From Acidobacteria bacterium 28-1 (GTDB lineage Bacteria > Acidobacteriota > Blastocatellia > Pyrinomonadales > Pyrinomonadaceae), in contig MWYZ01000088.1 in NCBI GenBank assembly GCA_002050365.1, positions 62,001 to 126,000 on the forward strand: 64,000 nt of DNA, read 5' to 3'. How positions within the stretch are numbered: position 1 is the stretch's first letter; every line of letters begins with the position of its first letter. Shown here piece after piece: positions 8,449 through 17,004 of the stretch. The translations under genes and the position numbers were made by a program. The notes beneath the pieces are model-generated. The model was given only the letters and a program-made list of their open reading frames with translations, ran no database searches and was not told where the DNA came from.

Positions 8449-9468
8449 CTATTTTTTATTGATGACCGCTTCGGAAAACCGCTCCATTTCTTCTAACTGC
8501 GGGCTGCATTGTAAGAGCAGAAGATTAACGCCGACCGCTTCAAATTCGTCGACGCGCTCGGCAACTTTGTCCGGCGTTCCGATTAAACCCGAACGCAAAC
8601 CGCGATTCGATACTGAATAATCTTCCAAAGATACTTGCTGTTCAAGTTTCGTATTCGCCAGCCAGTCCTGATAATTGCCGTAACCTGCTGCGGAGTGTCT
8701 CACGTCCGTGATTCGTTCCACTTCTTTTTTCACTTCCGTGTCGGAATTTCTGACAATCGTATAACCGGCAACGCCGTATTGCATTGGCGGCAAATTCAAT
8801 TTCTCGCGCCGCGCTTCCATGTCTCCAATTTTCAGTTTTACTTTTGCCGGTTCATCGCCGTGCATTACGTAAGCGTCGCACAGACGGGCAATTGTATCTT
8901 TCGCTTTTTCCGATTCGCCGCCCGCGTAAATGACGGGTTTGTTAATCGGCTTCGGCTGCATCACGGCATCTTCGATTTTGTAATAATCGCCTGCAACCGA
9001 AAAATGGTCTTCTTTCCATAAGCGGTCAACAACTTCGAGCCATTCCGCCGTCCGCGCGTAGCGGTCGTCGTGTTCATCAAACTGCACGCCGTATTTGCGC
9101 GCTTCGCCCGCCCACCACGACGAGACGACATTTAAAGACAGACGATTGCCGCCGCCGATGCGGTCAATGTTGGCGGCTTGTTTAGCCAAGAGCGCGGGAT
9201 TGTGAAAAGTCGGTCGCACGGCGACCATCAATTCGAGCGTGTTCGTGACAGCCGTCAAAGCCGCCGCCGTTGACCACGCGTCGAGCGAAGGCGCGTCAAC
9301 GCCTTTGATGTCGTTTAAATTTAATTCGGCGACGAGTGATAAATCGAAGCCGATTTCTTCGCTCCGCTGCGCGAGTTTTTTCACGTATTCCCAACTCGCT
9401 TCCATTTGTTCGTCTTCGACGTTTCTCAGCCAACCGCCGAAGACTGGCATCCAATATCCGTAGCGCAT
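8449..9468 (-). CDS. LLM-class flavin-dependent monooxygenase
   Basis: A 339-residue luciferase-like TIM-barrel protein resembling FMNH2-dependent alkanesulfonate or dimethyl-sulfone monooxygenases (SsuD/SfnG group). Family blocks: RYGYWMPVFGGWLR at the start, HNPALLAKQAANIDRIGGGN, NVVSSWWAGEARKYG, EHDDRYARTAEWLEVVDRLW, KPVIYAGGESEKAKD and LIGTPDKVAERVDEF near the end. It releases a small product such as sulfite in those relatives; the substrate here is unknown. Its start overlaps the end of the upstream ATP-grasp gene by 43 bases, so the two are probably co-translated. Confidence 0.9.
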   Translation of the reverse strand: MRYGYWMPVFGGWLRNVEDEQMEASWEYVKKLAQRSEEIGFDLSLVAELNLNDIKGVDAPSLDAWSTAAALTAVTNTLELMVAVRPTFHNPALLAKQAANIDRIGGGNRLSLNVVSSWWAGEARKYGVQFDEHDDRYARTAEWLEVVDRLWKEDHFSVAGDYYKIEDAVMQPKPINKPVIYAGGESEKAKDTIARLCDAYVMHGDEPAKVKLKIGDMEARREKLNLPPMQYGVAGYTIVRNSDTEVKKEVERITDVRHSAAGYGNYQDWLANTKLEQQVSLEDYSVSNRGLRSGLIGTPDKVAERVDEFEAVGVNLLLLQCSPQLEEMERFSEAVINKK

Positions 9469-10433
9469 CTTTCAATCTCCTGTTCAAGAAAATCCACCAA
9501 TCGTTCGTGCGGGTCAAAACCGATTAAATTTTGCGCATCGGCGACGAAATTCGACAGCGCATTGATGTCGTAAAATAAAGGCTCGCCGGTTCTATCGTCA
9601 ATCAGGTATTCGACACCGCCGACATCAATTTTCGCCGTTTTAACAATTCGTTCAACCGTTTCAATAATCGCTTGCGGCGGTTCAAACCGTTCGATTTTCA
9701 AATTGCTTTTGGGCGCGTCGGTCAAGCACATTTCACCGATTGCTGAAATACCATTTGGCTGGTCTTCGATTTGGCAAATCTCCGCTGGACATAAATTAAA
9801 ATTCTCGCCTTGCGGATAGATTTTAATCGCGTAAAGAAATTTGCCGCCGAGCGTCTCGACGCGGTTAATGTGTTCGCCTTTTTTGGAAATGAATTCCTGC
9901 ACGAGGGCAGTACTGTCAATTCCCAAATCAATCAAGTTTTGTTCGACCGCCGTTTCTAAATCGTTCGGCGTATCAAATTTAATAATTCCCGCGCCGCGCC
10001 CGCCGATATTCGGTTTGACAACGACGGGAAACTGCAAATCTTTAGCGGCGGCAACCGCTTGATTTGCCGAATTAATGACGCGCGTCGGCGGATAAGCGAT
10101 GCCGAGCGAATCAAGCAGCGCACACTGCAATGCCTTCGATGTTTCGATTTGAAATGCGTCGTAGCCGTTGACGACGCGCACGCCTTTTCCTTCAAGACTC
10201 GCCAGTAAACCGCGCGTGTAAAAAATCGCGTTGGCGTGTCCGCGCAAATATGCCGACGCGCTCATTCGGTTAAAAAACAACCAGATATTTTCGCCGAAAT
10301 TTTCGCTTGGATTGTAAACGTGATGCGCCGCGTCAATTTTCTCAAAAGATATTTCCCGCCGTTTGAGTTCAGCAAAAAGCGGGCGAAACCAATCCGGGTG
10401 TTCGTAATAAACGGCAATCTTTTTTTCGTTCAT
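9426..10433 (-). CDS. ATP-grasp ligase (RimK/LysX-like)
   Basis: A 335-residue ATP-grasp enzyme, started at the ATG that gives MNEKKIAVYYEHPDWF; an upstream in-frame ATG at 10469 would add 12 residues. An N-terminal pre-grasp domain precedes ETSKALQCALLDSLGIAYPPT, the lysine segment FPVVVKPNIGGRGAG, LVQEFISKKGEHINRV and the metal-binding DVGGVEYLIDD...FYDINALSNF. Such ligases join a carboxylate to an amine via acyl phosphate. Its 3' end overlaps the LLM flavoenzyme gene, which implies a shared small-molecule or peptide-modification pathway, though the substrate is not evident. Confidence 0.85.
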   Translation of the reverse strand: MNEKKIAVYYEHPDWFRPLFAELKRREISFEKIDAAHHVYNPSENFGENIWLFFNRMSASAYLRGHANAIFYTRGLLASLEGKGVRVVNGYDAFQIETSKALQCALLDSLGIAYPPTRVINSANQAVAAAKDLQFPVVVKPNIGGRGAGIIKFDTPNDLETAVEQNLIDLGIDSTALVQEFISKKGEHINRVETLGGKFLYAIKIYPQGENFNLCPAEICQIEDQPNGISAIGEMCLTDAPKSNLKIERFEPPQAIIETVERIVKTAKIDVGGVEYLIDDRTGEPLFYDINALSNFVADAQNLIGFDPHERLVDFLEQEIERCATDIGCQSSAVG

Positions 10434-10562
10434 CTTAATTTTTAGAATCTTCAATAATGCTCTTGGCAAAATTTTAGCACAAAAATTTTAGCCGGTTGAA
10501 AATTTGTATTTTCAAACTCGAAATCTAATTGTACCATCAAACAACTCTAACCTCTGGGAAAA

Positions 10563-10653
10563 CGATATGACGAAAAAATCACAGGCGAAAGTTTTGGTGA
10601 GAAGTTTGCAAGAGATTCATTCAAAGAAGGAATTAGCCGCAGATAAATGCTGA
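10563..10653 (+). repeat. carB 3'-end copy 5
   Basis: The most distal copy. In the CarB frame it gives TKKSQAKVLVRSLQEIHSKK, then ELAADKC and a TGA at 10651-10653. The upstream part (ALIEAIA) is eroded to CGATATG. The tail TTAGCCGCAGAT matches copy 4. The next genes look chromosomal, so this may be the oldest displaced carB end and the right boundary of the array. Confidence 0.82.
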
Positions 10654-10668
10654 TAATTTTAAAGAAAT

Positions 10669-11436
10669 TTATTTAAATCTTTTCGGATAACCGATGCAAT
10701 AAATAATCGAAAGCGGACTTTTTTCGCCGAATTCTTCGCCGATTTCCCAAATATAATTATCATCGCCTAAATCGTGAGTAAATTCTTTTAGTTCGTCGGG
10801 CGTATAAGTTCGCAGTGCGGAAACAACTCCGTCAAATAAGACGACCAACGGGACAATCGGAATCAGATAAGTGAAAACGATTCTCGACCAGCGAAACGGG
10901 CGAATCTTCGGCGTGAAAAGCAAAACAAAAATCGGCGTGAGAAGCATTATCAGCAGAGTTTTGGCGCTTCGCGGCGTGGCTTCAAAAATGCCGATGCCGC
11001 AATTTTTGTTTGCCGCATCACGCAAAATTTCTCTCGCTTGTGCGGGGCGAAAATGATGGAAAGCCGTGAACATCGTGCGAAACCCGCTTAGGTTATTGGG
11101 AACGTCGAGCGCATTGACCGAAAGTTTCTGAAAATCCAAATCGTTCTTTTCCTTCAATTCCCGAAAAGCCGCGAGATTCGGATAAAAGTCGGTTAGAGTT
11201 ACTTGAACGTCGTCAAATTCCTTTTTTAAACCCACCCAAGCACCGCCGCCGCCCGAACAAAGGTCAACGATTTTCCCAGTTCCAGCGTTATTCAAAGCTG
11301 TTTTTAAATGCTGAAAAATCGGTTGATAAACGCTCCCGAAGGTTATCGAAAATTGCAGATAATCGGTTACGGCATCACGAACCGGCGCGGGACACCAAGT
11401 TTGTTCGTGTATTTCGATTAAATGCAATCTTTTCAT
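10669..11436 (-). CDS. SAM-dependent methyltransferase with C-terminal membrane segments
   Basis: A 255-residue protein started at MKRLHLIEIHEQTWCP; a longer start at 11478 is less likely. A class I methyltransferase fold is shown by KIVDLCSGGGGAWVGL (SAM-binding loop), VTLTDFYPN and FTAFHHFRPAQAREIL. Two hydrophobic segments follow (LLIMLLTPIFVLLF and IVFTYLIPIVPLVVLF), which suggests membrane association, then a short conserved C-terminal domain. The substrate is unknown. It lies just right of the last carB copy. Confidence 0.85.
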   Translation of the reverse strand: MKRLHLIEIHEQTWCPAPVRDAVTDYLQFSITFGSVYQPIFQHLKTALNNAGTGKIVDLCSGGGGAWVGLKKEFDDVQVTLTDFYPNLAAFRELKEKNDLDFQKLSVNALDVPNNLSGFRTMFTAFHHFRPAQAREILRDAANKNCGIGIFEATPRSAKTLLIMLLTPIFVLLFTPKIRPFRWSRIVFTYLIPIVPLVVLFDGVVSALRTYTPDELKEFTHDLGDDNYIWEIGEEFGEKSPLSIIYCIGYPKRFK

Positions 11437-11547
11437 AGATTTTTCATTGCTTGAATTCAAAATCAAAAATCTTGCCAACTTGACACCTTCATTTTTAACC
11501 CGAAAACATAATTGCTACAATATGAAAAATGATTTCGAGAGAAAATT

Positions 11548-13233
11548 ATGATGAAAAAACTGTTTCCTAAAATTTTAGTTTGCATTTTGTTATTTGCCAC
11601 GACGGTATTCGCACAGAGAGATTTGGGTGCGCGTCCGACGGGTTCAGGCGGCGTTTTGATGCCTGAACAAGCGGCTTATGATGTGAAATCTTATGATTTG
11701 GCGGTGCGCGTTAATCCGCAAGAGCAGTCAATCAAAGGCGTTTTGACCGCAAAGGCGTTAATCGTAAAACCGATTGATAAGTTCGTGCTTGATTTGGATA
11801 TGCCATTCACGGTCGAGTCGGTTGCGCTTGTATCTCCTTTAAAAGATAAAGGAGATATACCGCTTAAGTTCGAGCGCAGAGAAGGGAAAATTTGGATTTC
11901 TTTGCCGACGATGGAGAAAGCGGGAAAAACGATTGACGTGCGCATGGCTTACGGCGGCAAGCCGCGCGTTGCGCCGCGTCCGCCTTGGGTCGGCGGTTTT
12001 GTTTGGTCGAAAACGGCGGACGGCTCGCCTTGGTTTGCGACGGCGGTGCAGAACGACGGCGCGGATTTGTGGTTTCCCGTCAAAGACCATCCTTCAGACA
12101 AACCCGAAACGACGACGCTGCATTTTACTGTTCCCGAACCGCTCGTTGCGGCTTCAAACGGCAAACTTCAATCAGTCGTCAAAAATGCGGACGGAACACG
12201 CACCTACAATTGGTTTGTATCACAGCCGATTAGCAATTACTGTATCGCGCTCAATGTTGCGCCGTATAAATTAGTCGAAGATAAAGTGAAAAGCGTTTCG
12301 GGCGAGATGATTCCGATTCAGTTTTATGTCCTGCCAGAACATTTTGAGAAAGCGCAGTCGCTTATTGATTTGACTAAAAAATACAACGCATTTTTTGAAG
12401 AATATCTCGGACCGTATCCATTTCGTGCCGACAAAATCGGTATCGCCGAAACGCCACATCTCGGAATGGAACACCAATCAATCACGGCTTACGGCAACGA
12501 ATTCAAATATAACGAAGACGGCGATGATTGGCTGATATTTCACGAATTCGGACACGAATGGTGGGCAAATCTCGTGACCGGAAAAGACTGGAATGATTTC
12601 TGGATTCACGAAGGTTTTGAGTCGTTTATGGATACGTTCTATATCGAAAAAACGAAAGGTAAAGAAGCGTATTTCAAAGCGATGGCGGCGCGTCAGAAAA
12701 ACTTTAAAAACGTCAAACCCGTTGCGCCGCGCGAGCCGCGCACGACGACCGAAATGTATATGCTGCCGCCCGATTATACGAAAAGCGATGGCGACATTTA
12801 CGGCAAAGGCGCGATGATTTTGAACACACTGCGCTTTTATCTCGGTGACGAAGCGTTTTTCAAATCGCTGCGGAGAATGGCTTATCCTACGCCGGAAATG
12901 GAGAAAATCACGAATGGTAAACAAACGCGATTAGTAACGACCGACGAATTTCTAAAAATCGCCGAACAACAATCAGGCAAAAAATTAGATTGGTTTTTTG
13001 AACTTTATCTACGGCAACCGGCTTTGCCGAAATTAGTTTCGGAAGCGAAAGGAAATCAATTGACTTTGCGCTGGGAAACGCCGAACAATCTGTCGTTCCC
13101 GATGCCGGTCGAAATTAGTATCGGCGGTAAATCCAGGCGCGTCGAAATGACGAATGGAAAAGCAACTGTTCAGCTTCCGCAGGATGTGAAATATGAAATC
13201 GACCCGAACGGCTGGCTTCTAAAAGCATTGTAA
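11548..13233 (+). CDS. Secreted M1-family aminopeptidase
   Basis: A 561-residue zinc aminopeptidase with a signal peptide (MMKKLFPKILVCILLFATTVFAQ). The substrate-binding GMEHQ block (GXMXN-like) precedes HEFGH at 332-336 and the third zinc ligand E355 in IHEGFE, exactly HExxH-x18-E. An N-terminal beta domain of the M1 type precedes the catalytic domain, and the C-terminal beta-sandwich is short. It removes N-terminal residues from peptides outside the cytoplasm. A strong terminator follows, so it looks monocistronic. Confidence 0.93.
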   Translation: MMKKLFPKILVCILLFATTVFAQRDLGARPTGSGGVLMPEQAAYDVKSYDLAVRVNPQEQSIKGVLTAKALIVKPIDKFVLDLDMPFTVESVALVSPLKDKGDIPLKFERREGKIWISLPTMEKAGKTIDVRMAYGGKPRVAPRPPWVGGFVWSKTADGSPWFATAVQNDGADLWFPVKDHPSDKPETTTLHFTVPEPLVAASNGKLQSVVKNADGTRTYNWFVSQPISNYCIALNVAPYKLVEDKVKSVSGEMIPIQFYVLPEHFEKAQSLIDLTKKYNAFFEEYLGPYPFRADKIGIAETPHLGMEHQSITAYGNEFKYNEDGDDWLIFHEFGHEWWANLVTGKDWNDFWIHEGFESFMDTFYIEKTKGKEAYFKAMAARQKNFKNVKPVAPREPRTTTEMYMLPPDYTKSDGDIYGKGAMILNTLRFYLGDEAFFKSLRRMAYPTPEMEKITNGKQTRLVTTDEFLKIAEQQSGKKLDWFFELYLRQPALPKLVSEAKGNQLTLRWETPNNLSFPMPVEISIGGKSRRVEMTNGKATVQLPQDVKYEIDPNGWLLKAL

Positions 13234-13254
13234 GAAAAAAACTCGTTATAATTT

Positions 13255-13290
13255 AAGGCGAAGTTTGAACACTCAAACTTCGCCTTTTTT
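13255..13290 (+). terminator. Rho-independent terminator after the M1 peptidase
   Basis: A stem of AGGCGAAGTTTGA against TCAAACTTCGCCT with an ACAC loop, followed by a T-run, 20 bases after the stop codon. Confidence 0.9.
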
Positions 13291-13413
13291 GATTTGTTAA
13301 ATAATGATGATTTTTTTTCGTTTATCAGTCGAAGTTACACTCAATCCTTAAAAAAAGAATTTTGAGACTTGACCAGGAAATTTATTAACAATAAAATTAC
13401 GTTTAAATCCGAA

Positions 13414-13432
13414 ATTGAAAATCATTTTCAAT
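13414..13432. promoter_or_regulatory. Fur-box-like operator
   Basis: ATTGAAAATCATTTTCAAT is a perfect 9-1-9 palindrome with the TGAAAAT-N-ATTTTCA core expected of a Fur box. It lies 288 bases before the FecA-like receptor, in a 430-base non-coding stretch (13291-13719) where nothing else was recognised. Iron repression of the receptor is inferred. Confidence 0.7.
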
Positions 13433-13719
13433 AAGAGTAAATTTAGATTTTTCGTTAGCTTTAGTTTTTCCGCGATTTTAGCGAAAATTCTTCCAACTTT
13501 ACAATTGCGAAAAGTCGAAAGTTTTCAGCGTGGACAGCCTGAAAGCTGATGCATAATAAAAAAAGTTTTAGCTATTGGAACTAAAGACGTTTGTGTACAG
13601 GAGTGGTTTTAGCGCACCTTTCTGACCAACTTTAATCATTTAAAAAGTCGTTTCATATTTGCTAAAAATTAGCGAAAGTTTTCCGTTTTAGAAAGTTTAA
13701 CGACAGAAGTTTACAAACA

Positions 13720-16467
13720 ATGAATCTATCAAAATTTTTATTATTGAAGCGTTTGAAAGGAATGCTTTTTTTCTCCGTAATAACATTATTATTTTCAGTT
13801 TCGCCAATGCTCGCACAAAATTCTTCGAGCGTTTTGCAAGGTGTTGTGGCTGATGAACACAAGGCTATTATTCCCGAAGCGAAACTCGTTCTGCTTGATG
13901 AAAAAAGCGCAAAGCGCGAAACAGTTTCTGATGTGAACGGTAATTTTAAATTTGATAATCCGACTCTCGGAAAATACCGTTTGACCGTCGAAAAAAAAGG
14001 CTTTGCGCTGTTTGCCGAAAACGTCGGAATAACCGACAGACGCCACCTCACGGTCAAACTCGTGCCGCATCTGGCGGCGATTTTGGCGACGGAAACGGCG
14101 GCGCAAAAAACATCTTCCTTGACCGGAAAAATAATTGACGGCAACGGCTCGGTAATCGGCGGGGCAGAGGTCGTTTTGAAACGCGAGGACGTACGTTTTG
14201 AACGATCTACGACCACCGACGACGACGGAAGTTTCGAGTTTGCAAATTTAACTGAAGGCAGTTATATGATTCGCGCTGCGGCAAAAAACTTCGGTGCAGC
14301 GGTCAAAATAATTGATTTGCACACAAACGAATCAATCGAAATCAGCCTTTCGCCGCAGGCAATTGCCGAAGAAGTTTCCGTGATGGCTAAAAGTTTGGCG
14401 GGAACACGGGAAAGTTTGTCGGAAATTCCCGGCTCGATTGAACGCCTTGACGCGCAAACTTTAGAAAACAGCCGAGTGTTTAATTTCTCGGAAGCCCTAC
14501 GAAAAATTTCGGGCGTGAATGTGCGCGACGAAGAAGGTTTCGGCTTGCGTCCGAACATCGGAATTCGCGGTACGAATCCGACGCGCTCGACCAAGGTTTT
14601 GCTGCTCGAAGATGGTTTGCCTTTGAGTTACGCGCCTTACGGCGATAACGCTTCGTATTATCATCCGCCCGTCGAACGCTACGAATCAATCGAAGTTTTG
14701 AAAGGTTCGGGGCAAATCGCCTACGGTCCGCAAACCATCGCTGGAGTCATCAATTACATCACGCCGAATCCGCCCGAAAAACCGACTTTCAATTTAAAGT
14801 TGGAAGGCGGCAATCGCCGCTTTTTCAATGGCGGCGCGGGCTTTGGCGGAACAATTGGAAAATTCGGCGGAATTGTGAATTTCAACCACAAACAAGGCGA
14901 TGGCGCGCGCGCAAACATCAACGCGAAACTTTACGATTTTTTCTCAAAAGCGACTTACGCCTTAAATAGCCGCAACGCTTTGACCTCCAAGTTTACGTTT
15001 TTCCGCGAAGATTCAAATCAGACTTACACGGGCGCGACCGAAGCCGAATTTCGCGCCAATCCGCGCGGCAACATTTTCAAAAATGACTATTTCAACACGC
15101 GGCGTTACGGTTTCGCGCTTCAGCACACTGCCGTTTTAACTTCAAACATCAATCTGACCACGAATTTTTACTCGAATAATTTTTTGCGCGATTGGTGGCG
15201 ACAAAGTTCAAACTCTTCGCAGCGTCCGAACCGTTTGAATGTTGACCCGGATTGCCGCAGTCTGGCGGATTTGAATACGACTTGCGGAATTGAAGGGCGA
15301 CTTCGGGATTATTTGATGATTGGCATCGAGCCGCGACTGAATGCAACTTTCAATTTAGGCGCGGTCAGAAACGAATTTAACGTCGGTTTCCGCGTTCATC
15401 GTGAAGACCAAGACCGGATCCAAAAAAACGGCGATTTGCCGAACTCGCGCGACGGCGTGATTGCCGAAAATAACGAACGTCAATCGCTGGCTCAATCGGG
15501 CTTTGTGCAAAATCGTTTTATTTGGAAAAATTTTGCCTTCACGCCCGGAGTCAGAATTGAAAGAATCGAATACCAACGCACCAACACGCTGGCAAACGGC
15601 GGCTCGGGCGCAACCGGAAACACGACTGTCACGCAAGTAATTCCGGGTTTCGGCGTGGCTTATTCGGGAATTAAAAACACGACGATTTTTGCCGGAGCGC
15701 ATCGCGGATTCGCGCCGCCGCGAGTCGAAGATGTTGTGACAAACGAGGGCGGCGTGGTTGATTTGGATTCGGAGCTAAGTTGGAATTACGAAGTCGGCGT
15801 TCGCATACGTCCGTTTCGCGGTTTTGAAATCGCTTCGACGTTTTTCCGCAACGACTACGAAAACCAAATTGTCGCCGCTTCGATTGCGGGCGGCACGGCG
15901 TTCACCAACGGTGGCGAGACTTTACAGCAAGGCTTTGAATTTTCCTCGCAAATTGATTCGGGAACAATTTTCCGCACTAGTCACAATTTTTATTTCCGTG
16001 CGGCTTACACTTTTTTGCCCGTCGCCGAATTTCGCGGAACTCGTTTGAGTTCGATTACATCGGCTTCGACTCTGAATATTTACTGTCCGGCGACGCGGCG
16101 CGTTTCGTCAACCGCTTGCTCAATCACCGGAAATCGTCTGCCCTATGCGCCGAAAACGCTGTTAACTTCGAGCGTCGGTTATTCGCACCCGATTGGCGTT
16201 GATGCGTTCGTCGAAAACGTCTTTATCGGGCGGCAATTCGGCGACGATTTGAACGCTGTCAATCCGAATGCCAACGCCCAACTCGGCGCGATTCAAGCGC
16301 AAACCTACTGGAATGCGACGGCGAATTATAAAGTTGAAAAATGGCGCACGACATTTTATGTTACGGCGAAAAATATCTTTGACCGAACCTTTATTGTTGA
16401 CCGCGCACGCGGCATTTTGCCGTCAAGTCCGCGACTAATTCAAGGCGGCGTAAAAGTTAGTTTTTGA
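13720..16467 (+). CDS. TonB-dependent siderophore/iron receptor, FecA-like
   Basis: A 915-residue outer-membrane receptor. After a signal peptide ending SVSPMLAQ come two carboxypeptidase-regulatory-like beta domains (about 37-110 and 128-205), then the plug (about 225-335) with IPGSIERLDAQTLENSRVFN, GIRGTNPTRSTKVLLLEDG and YGPQTIAGVINYITP, and a long beta-barrel closing with the aromatic C-terminus GGVKVSF. The plug spacing and PYAPKTLLTSSVGY block resemble Fe(III)-dicitrate receptors. A Fur-like palindrome lies upstream and a PepSY remnant downstream, which fits iron uptake; the ligand is unknown. Confidence 0.9.
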   Translation: MNLSKFLLLKRLKGMLFFSVITLLFSVSPMLAQNSSSVLQGVVADEHKAIIPEAKLVLLDEKSAKRETVSDVNGNFKFDNPTLGKYRLTVEKKGFALFAENVGITDRRHLTVKLVPHLAAILATETAAQKTSSLTGKIIDGNGSVIGGAEVVLKREDVRFERSTTTDDDGSFEFANLTEGSYMIRAAAKNFGAAVKIIDLHTNESIEISLSPQAIAEEVSVMAKSLAGTRESLSEIPGSIERLDAQTLENSRVFNFSEALRKISGVNVRDEEGFGLRPNIGIRGTNPTRSTKVLLLEDGLPLSYAPYGDNASYYHPPVERYESIEVLKGSGQIAYGPQTIAGVINYITPNPPEKPTFNLKLEGGNRRFFNGGAGFGGTIGKFGGIVNFNHKQGDGARANINAKLYDFFSKATYALNSRNALTSKFTFFREDSNQTYTGATEAEFRANPRGNIFKNDYFNTRRYGFALQHTAVLTSNINLTTNFYSNNFLRDWWRQSSNSSQRPNRLNVDPDCRSLADLNTTCGIEGRLRDYLMIGIEPRLNATFNLGAVRNEFNVGFRVHREDQDRIQKNGDLPNSRDGVIAENNERQSLAQSGFVQNRFIWKNFAFTPGVRIERIEYQRTNTLANGGSGATGNTTVTQVIPGFGVAYSGIKNTTIFAGAHRGFAPPRVEDVVTNEGGVVDLDSELSWNYEVGVRIRPFRGFEIASTFFRNDYENQIVAASIAGGTAFTNGGETLQQGFEFSSQIDSGTIFRTSHNFYFRAAYTFLPVAEFRGTRLSSITSASTLNIYCPATRRVSSTACSITGNRLPYAPKTLLTSSVGYSHPIGVDAFVENVFIGRQFGDDLNAVNPNANAQLGAIQAQTYWNATANYKVEKWRTTFYVTAKNIFDRTFIVDRARGILPSSPRLIQGGVKVSF

Positions 16468-17004
16468 GAACAGGCATCAAGCAGGAAGAATAAATTAAAC
16501 TTCTTAATTTTAACTGTTGATGTTACGCAAACCGAGAAAAACGATTGGAACGCAAGCGTTCCCACTTGCTATAAGCGTCGCTCCGACGCGAAAAAGAATG
16601 CAGCCGAACAACCTTTTATTTTGCCGGAAAATCTTGAAGACATTTGGACAAAAGCCGAAACTCATACGCCAAATAAATCAATCAACTTACGCCTTCCGAT
16701 TGCAAAAGACGCAGCCGTTTTTACGATTGAAGAAGGAATTTACCGGAACAATTTTGCGCGTTCGACGCTGACCATTGATGCGAAGACCGCAGAAGTTACG
16801 AAATGGGAAGCCTATGGCGAACAAAACTCAGGGCGGCGGCTTCGCTCTTGGATTCGCTTCACACACACGGGCGAAACGGGCGGCATTGTCGGACAGTTTA
16901 TCGGTTTTCTCGCCTGCGTCGGCGGCGCGGTTCTCGTTTGGACGGGGATTTCGATGGCTTTGCGACGCTTCGGAAATTGGCGAACAGGCAAGCGTAATGC
17001 TTAA
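16468..17004 (+). pseudogene. PepSY-associated membrane protein, C-terminal remnant
   Basis: The readable frame gives LPENLEDIWTKAETHTPNKS, a PepSY-like beta segment (AVFTIEEGIYRN...STLTIDAKTAEV) and the last PepSY_TM helix (HTGETGGIVGQFIGF...VWTGISMALRRFG). The frame is open back to the receptor stop, but there is no ATG and the first part crosses the hairpin repeat at 16547-16589. The nearest possible start is TTG at 16621 (127 residues). Full PepSY_TM proteins are 350-500 residues with several helices and often sit beside siderophore receptors, so this is probably a truncated reductase-like gene. Confidence 0.7.
16547..16589. repeat. REP-like double hairpin
   Basis: Two adjacent palindromes, GGAACGCAAGCGTTCC (16547-16562) and GCGTCGCTCCGACGC (16575-16589). 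The paired layout resembles the 104-bp repeat at 37.4 and 48.1 kb. It lies inside the PepSY remnant frame. Confidence 0.65.

Noticed and set aside
12478-12924. 148-residue minus-strand frame inside the M1 aminopeptidase
   Set aside because: Antisense to the conserved catalytic domain; no start signal or homology.
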